From: Oscillospiraceae bacterium
Lineage (GTDB): Bacteria; Bacillota_A; Clostridia; Oscillospirales; CAG-272
Length of the DNA: 36,113 bases
Direction: 5' to 3'
Assembly: GCA_015063335.1 (NCBI GenBank)
Contig: SVUH01000016.1
Location: 1-36,113 of the forward strand
The notes under the pieces were generated by a model, which ran no database searches, had not been told where the DNA came from, and was given only the letters and a program-made list of their open reading frames with translations. Both the position numbers and the translations under genes were made by a program. This document shows positions 32,979 through 36,113 of this stretch, piece by piece (the stretch's first letter is position 1; every line of letters begins with the position of its first letter).

Positions 32979-34205
32979 TTAAAGAGCGGAAACGATCGCC
33001 GCGGTGTCGCGCGCGATGACCAATTCCTCGTTGGTGGGGATAACGTAGACTGAAACGCGGCTTCCGTCCTTGGAGATCTTCGTGGACTCGGAGCGGCGGA
33101 ACGCAAGCTTGTTTGCGTCCGTATCAAGCTCAATGCCGAGGAATTCAAGATCCTTACAAACCAATTCACGGAGCATAACGCTGTTCTCACCGATACCTGC
33201 CGTGAAAACTACCGCATCAAGACCGTTCATAACTGCGGCGTAAGAGCCGATGTACTTCTTGATCTGATGCTTAAGAATGTTAACTGCGAGAAGCGCTTTT
33301 TCATAGTTGGGGTTCTCGGGACCTGCCGCAATTGCGTCCTCGACGTCGCGGGAGTCGGAAGAAACACCGGTAATTCCAAGAAATCCGGACTTCTTGTTCA
33401 TGATATCGTTGATCTGAGCACCGGACAGATTTTCCTTGTCCATGATGTAAGGAACTATTGCGGGGTCTATATCTCCGCATCTCGTACCCATCTCAACACC
33501 TGCAAGGGGAGTAAAGCCCATGGACGTGTCAACGACCTTTCCGCCCTTAACTGCGGTTATAGACGAGCCGTTACCGATATGGCAGGTTACTATCTTGGTT
33601 TCCTCAACAGGCTTGTCAAGAAGCTTTGCCATCTCGCCGCTTACGTAGCGATGGGAGGTGCCGTGCATACCGTAGCGACGGATGCCGTACTTTTCGTAGT
33701 ATTCATAGGGAAGCGCGTATACGTATGCTTCAGGAGCCATCGTCTGGTGGAACGCGGTGTCGAAAACCAAGACCTGAGGCTTTTCGGGCATGATCTCAAG
33801 ACAGCCTCTGATACCCATGAGGTGAGCAACAGTGTGCAGAGGAGCAAAATCGCGGCAAAGCTCAAGCTTCTCAAGAACGTCCTCGGTCATGAGAATAGAG
33901 CCCGAGAAAAATGCGCCGCCGTGAACGACACGGTGTCCGATCGCCTGGATCTCGTTCATGTCCGTAATAGAGCCGTACTCGGCATCGGTAAGATACTTAA
34001 CGACCATTTTCATAGCATCCGCATGATCCTTCATGGGAGAGAGCTCCTTGGTCTTAAGTCCCTTTATGAGTTGCTTGTGCTCGATAAGCGAGCCTTCCAT
34101 TCCGATTCTTTCGCAGATACCCTTTGCGCTGACCACGTCAGTCGTCGTGTCGATGAGCTGATATTTAAGCGAGCTCGAGCCTGCGTTTACTACCAGAATA
34201 TTCAT
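32979..34205 (-). CDS. ackA: Acetate kinase
   Basis: Makes ATP and acetate from acetyl phosphate, the main energy step of acetate-producing fermenters. The 408-residue length is normal. Blocks seen are the start MNILVVNAGSSSLKYQLID, HRVVHGGAFF, the FDTAFHQTMAPEAYVYALPY segment, RRYGMHGTSHRYVS, HIGNGSSITAVKGGKVVDTS and FTAGIGENS, all ASKHA-fold acetate kinase signatures. The ATG follows GGAGGT. Phosphotransacetylase, often its partner, is not in the window. It diverges from tmcAL, whose enzyme uses acetate. Confidence 0.97.
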   Translation of the reverse strand: MNILVVNAGSSSLKYQLIDTTTDVVSAKGICERIGMEGSLIEHKQLIKGLKTKELSPMKDHADAMKMVVKYLTDAEYGSITDMNEIQAIGHRVVHGGAFFSGSILMTEDVLEKLELCRDFAPLHTVAHLMGIRGCLEIMPEKPQVLVFDTAFHQTMAPEAYVYALPYEYYEKYGIRRYGMHGTSHRYVSGEMAKLLDKPVEETKIVTCHIGNGSSITAVKGGKVVDTSMGFTPLAGVEMGTRCGDIDPAIVPYIMDKENLSGAQINDIMNKKSGFLGITGVSSDSRDVEDAIAAGPENPNYEKALLAVNILKHQIKKYIGSYAAVMNGLDAVVFTAGIGENSVMLRELVCKDLEFLGIELDTDANKLAFRRSESTKISKDGSRVSVYVIPTNEELVIARDTAAIVSAL

Positions 34206-34246
34206 ATTCTGTTACCTCCAAAGCAGTAAATAATTTCAATATAACC

Positions 34247-34275
34247 ATTATACTACAAGATTTTCAATTTTTCAA
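34247..34275 (-). promoter_or_regulatory. Sigma-A promoter of ackA
   Basis: On the minus strand TTGAAA (34270-34275), a 17-base spacer and TATAAT (34247-34252), about 40 bases upstream of the ackA start. Confidence 0.75.
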
Positions 34276-34312
34276 GAGAATAAATAAACTTTTTTCCAAA
34301 AAGGAGATACAA

Positions 34313-35479
34313 ATGTCAAATTTTTGCATAGTATCGGAATTTAACCCGTTTCATAACGGACATGCATATCTTATAAAAAAGGCGCGAGAAATGGGCGCGG
34401 ATACGGTGACTTGCATTATGAGCGGAAACGCCACACAGCGCGGCGAGCTTGCGATAACGGATAAATATCTGAGAGCGCAGGCGGCGGTAGAATGCGGCGC
34501 TGACCTCGTTATAGAATTGCCGTTCCCTTGGTGTTCGGCAAGTGCGGAATATTTTGCCGAGGCGGCGACCTGCCTTGTAGCCCCCTTTGGAGATAAGCTT
34601 ATTTTTGGATCTGAGTGCGCAGACGTGGAAAAATTGCAGAGCGCCGCTCGGTTTTGCGAATCCGAGGAGTTTTCCAAGGAATACGATAAGCTTCTTCGGG
34701 ACGGCGCGGGTGCGGCAAGTGCATTTACTGCCGTTATGAGATTAAAAGGATATGACTCGTTATCGTCAAACGATATTTTGGGCATTTCTTATATTCGCTC
34801 GATAATAAGAAATAACCTCTCTCTCGAACCTGTCACAGTGTCCCGAATAGGCGCGGCATATAACGAAAAAAATGAGGTATGCGGCGATATTCAGTCAGCG
34901 ACCGCGATCCGTGCCTTGCTGAATAGCTGCGAGCTTGAGCGGCTTGAAAAATATATCCCGAAGAGTATGTGCGACAAGCTTGAAGCTGAGTATAAAGCAG
35001 GTCGCCTTACCGATCTGAATGAAATTGACGCATTGATATTGGGCTTTTTCAGACTTTGTGAAGCTGAAAGCCTTTCGGATATAGCCGATACGTCGGGGGG
35101 GATCATAAACCGCCTCGTAAGCGTGGCAAAGCAAAGCACAACAGCGGCAGAAATGCTTGATGCAGTAAGAACAAAGCGTTATACCGACGCGAAGCTCCGT
35201 CGCGCGATACTCTACTCATTGACTGGCACACCTGCAAGTGTGCTAAAAGAAAAGCCCGAATATTCCTTGCTTCTTGCGGCAAACGACAAGGGCAGAGAGC
35301 TGCTCGCAAAAAACAGAAAGGGCGCAAACTCATGCGTTATTACAAAGCCTGCCGACGCCCCTAAGGACAGCATGCAGTATGTGCTTTCAGAGAAGCTTGA
35401 CGCCGTATATGCGCTTGCGAGAAAAAACAAGTATCCATCTGACTTTTTCTTAAAAAAGGGAGCGTATATACAAAAGTAA
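34313..35479 (+). CDS. tmcAL: tRNA(Met) cytidine acetate ligase TmcAL
   Basis: Acetylates the wobble cytidine of elongator tRNA(Met) using acetate and ATP. It was formerly annotated as a nucleotidyltransferase or YlbM/DUF795. The 388-residue length is normal. The nucleotidyltransferase fold starts FCIVSEFNPFHNGHAYLI, with the HxGH site at His-Asn-Gly-His. MSGNATQRGELAITDKYLRA and ADLVIELPFPWCSASAEYFA follow, with SSNDILGISYI near residue 150. The C-terminal TDAKLRRAILYSLTG lines up with the family. The ATG follows AAAGGAG. No clear promoter or terminator of its own is seen. In many Clostridia ylbM sits near pta-ackA, which matches this placement. Confidence 0.93.
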   Translation: MSNFCIVSEFNPFHNGHAYLIKKAREMGADTVTCIMSGNATQRGELAITDKYLRAQAAVECGADLVIELPFPWCSASAEYFAEAATCLVAPFGDKLIFGSECADVEKLQSAARFCESEEFSKEYDKLLRDGAGAASAFTAVMRLKGYDSLSSNDILGISYIRSIIRNNLSLEPVTVSRIGAAYNEKNEVCGDIQSATAIRALLNSCELERLEKYIPKSMCDKLEAEYKAGRLTDLNEIDALILGFFRLCEAESLSDIADTSGGIINRLVSVAKQSTTAAEMLDAVRTKRYTDAKLRRAILYSLTGTPASVLKEKPEYSLLLAANDKGRELLAKNRKGANSCVITKPADAPKDSMQYVLSEKLDAVYALARKNKYPSDFFLKKGAYIQK

Positions 35480-35503
35480 TTGCTCGTTTATTTCATTCTT
35501 TAC

Positions 35504-35532
35504 TTGACAAAAGGCTCTTTTGGTGTTATAAT
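35504..35532 (+). promoter_or_regulatory. Consensus sigma-A promoter of the 99-residue protein gene
   Basis: TTGACA (35504-35509), a 17-base spacer and TATAAT (35527-35532), a perfect match. It lies 24 bases after tmcAL. Confidence 0.85.
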
Positions 35533-35584
35533 CTATCTGTATGTGTATAAAATGCTTTAAATATAGATGAAAGGTGTATTTGAC

Positions 35585-35884
35585 ATGGCAGAAAAAAGAG
35601 AAAAGGTCGGGGGTAAGTACCTCGAATATAAAGGAAAGCCGCTCGTAAGAGAGGGTGACACCATATGCTACGGCGATATGGAAGATAAATGTATTCTCAT
35701 TCTTGAAATAATGTCGCATAAGAAAACAGCGGACGGAGAGCTTCCCGATAAGATATTGATACAGGTCGTTGAATCTAAAAATCAGTCTAACATTCTTCGT
35801 CAGGGCTCTAAGGACGGTCTTTACGAGGCATTCAATCTCGGTCTTATTTGGCTTGAGCATGAGCTTAAAAAGAGCGGCGAATAA
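35585..35884 (+). CDS. Small conserved-looking protein of unknown function
   Basis: A 99-residue soluble, highly charged protein, starting MAEKREKVGGKYLEYKGKPL. It has a REGDTICYGDMEDKCILILE region that looks like beta strands, and a C-terminal helix, GLIWLEHELKK. No domain is recognised. I chose ATG 35585 with AAAGGTG eight bases upstream; another in-frame ATG at 35567 lies just before that site. It is driven by a perfect sigma-A promoter, so it is likely well expressed. The next gene is a ferredoxin with its own promoter. The order suggests a housekeeping role, without indicating which. Confidence 0.7.
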   Translation: MAEKREKVGGKYLEYKGKPLVREGDTICYGDMEDKCILILEIMSHKKTADGELPDKILIQVVESKNQSNILRQGSKDGLYEAFNLGLIWLEHELKKSGE

Positions 35885-35944
35885 TTTTGCGAACAACCCA
35901 AAACAAAAAAATCAGGTTTTTCCGAAAAAAATTCAAAATAGCTA

Positions 35945-35972
35945 TTGCAATTTTAAATTATTGTGATACAAT
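35945..35972 (+). promoter_or_regulatory. Sigma-A promoter of the ferredoxin gene
   Basis: TTGCAA (35945-35950), a 16-base spacer and TACAAT (35967-35972), 33 bases before the start codon. Confidence 0.65.
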
Positions 35973-36005
35973 ATATGTGTAATCTAAAAACGGAGGTATA
36001 TTATC

Positions 36006-36113
36006 ATGGCATACAAAATTTCCGATGATTGCATCGCATGTGGCGCATGTGCAGAGGCTTGCCCTGTAAATGCTATCAGCGAAGGCGATTGCAAGTATGA
36101 GATCAATCCCGAT
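36006..36113 (+). CDS. 2[4Fe-4S] ferredoxin, N-terminal part (runs off the right edge)
   Basis: The first 36 codons read MAYKISDDCIACGACAEACP and continue with VNAIS. The CxxCxxCxxxCP motif for the first 4Fe-4S cluster is complete, with Cys9, Cys12, Cys15 and Cys19. The usual clostridial ferredoxin is about 55-60 residues, and the second cluster should lie beyond the window. It is a cytosolic low-potential electron carrier for pyruvate oxidation and hydrogen formation. The ATG follows ACGGAGGT. Confidence 0.95.
   Translation, partial: MAYKISDDCIACGACAEACPVNAISEGDCKYEINPD

Noticed and set aside
33267..34229. A 320-codon plus-strand frame opposite ackA
   Set aside because: It overlaps a complete acetate kinase gene and its translation has no family features.
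1..36113. CRISPR array, insertion sequence, prophage, integrase site or toxin-antitoxin pair
   Set aside because: No regularly spaced repeats, transposase, recombinase or recognisable toxin gene is visible on either strand.

Overview
The window looks like chromosome from an anaerobic, fermentative Firmicute of the class Clostridia, probably an uncultured gut-type lineage. The evidence is gene content: pyruvate phosphate dikinase, acetate kinase and a small clostridial ferredoxin, a SigH-like sigma factor, a DUF4364 gene, the addBA recombination pair, a pth-mfd-foldase operon, a TPP-controlled ThiT vitamin transporter and TmcAL. Promoters are consensus sigma-A type and Shine-Dalgarno sites are strong GGAGG types. 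I see no transposase, integrase, CRISPR array, tRNA, rRNA or phage gene. Coding density is high and no intergenic gap exceeds 300 bases.

Layout. 1-417 (-) is the start of ppdK, running off the left edge. 657-6258 (+) is an operon of pth, mfd and a parvulin-like lipoprotein. 6270-7160 is a perfect sigma-A promoter, a TPP riboswitch, an intrinsic terminator and thiT. 7206-8629 (-) is an eight-helix membrane protein followed by a short HTH-WCX regulator. 8798-12277 is a divergent NAD locus, nadE (-) and pncB (+). 12338-14236 is hom (-) divergent from a DUF4364 gene (+), with their promoters back to back. 14437-15461 is a SigH-like sigma factor and a double zinc-ribbon protein. 15752-17812 is an EF-G-like GTPase with its own promoter and leader hairpin. 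17871-18734 (-) is a DUF11-repeat protein without a signal peptide. 18807-26563 (-) is a coiled-coil membrane protein, addB and addA in one operon. 26772-32940 (+) is a tightly packed set: HtrA protease, response regulator, histidine kinase, RlmA-type 23S rRNA methyltransferase, family 2 glycosyltransferase and 2-hydroxyacid dehydrogenase. 32979-34205 (-) is ackA, divergent from tmcAL (34313-35479 +). The right edge has a 99-residue protein of unknown function and the first 36 codons of a 2[4Fe-4S] ferredoxin.

How the genes connect. Carbon and energy flow is represented by PPDK, AckA, ferredoxin and the 2-hydroxyacid dehydrogenase. NadE and PncB are the last and entry steps of NAD synthesis and salvage. 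HtrA with its two-component system forms an envelope-stress module, and the lipoprotein foldase is a second envelope quality-control factor. AddAB and Mfd cover recombination and transcription-coupled repair. Pth, the EF-G-like protein, RlmA and TmcAL serve translation.

I did not find a convincing wholly new multi-gene system. The most notable observations are: a NAD synthetase whose glutaminase cysteine appears to be replaced by glycine; an EF-G-like GTPase with Tyr at the catalytic His position of the G3 motif; a roughly 90-residue insertion inside a parvulin fold; a WYL-family regulator reduced to HTH plus WCX; and several leader hairpins that sit against ribosome binding sites.
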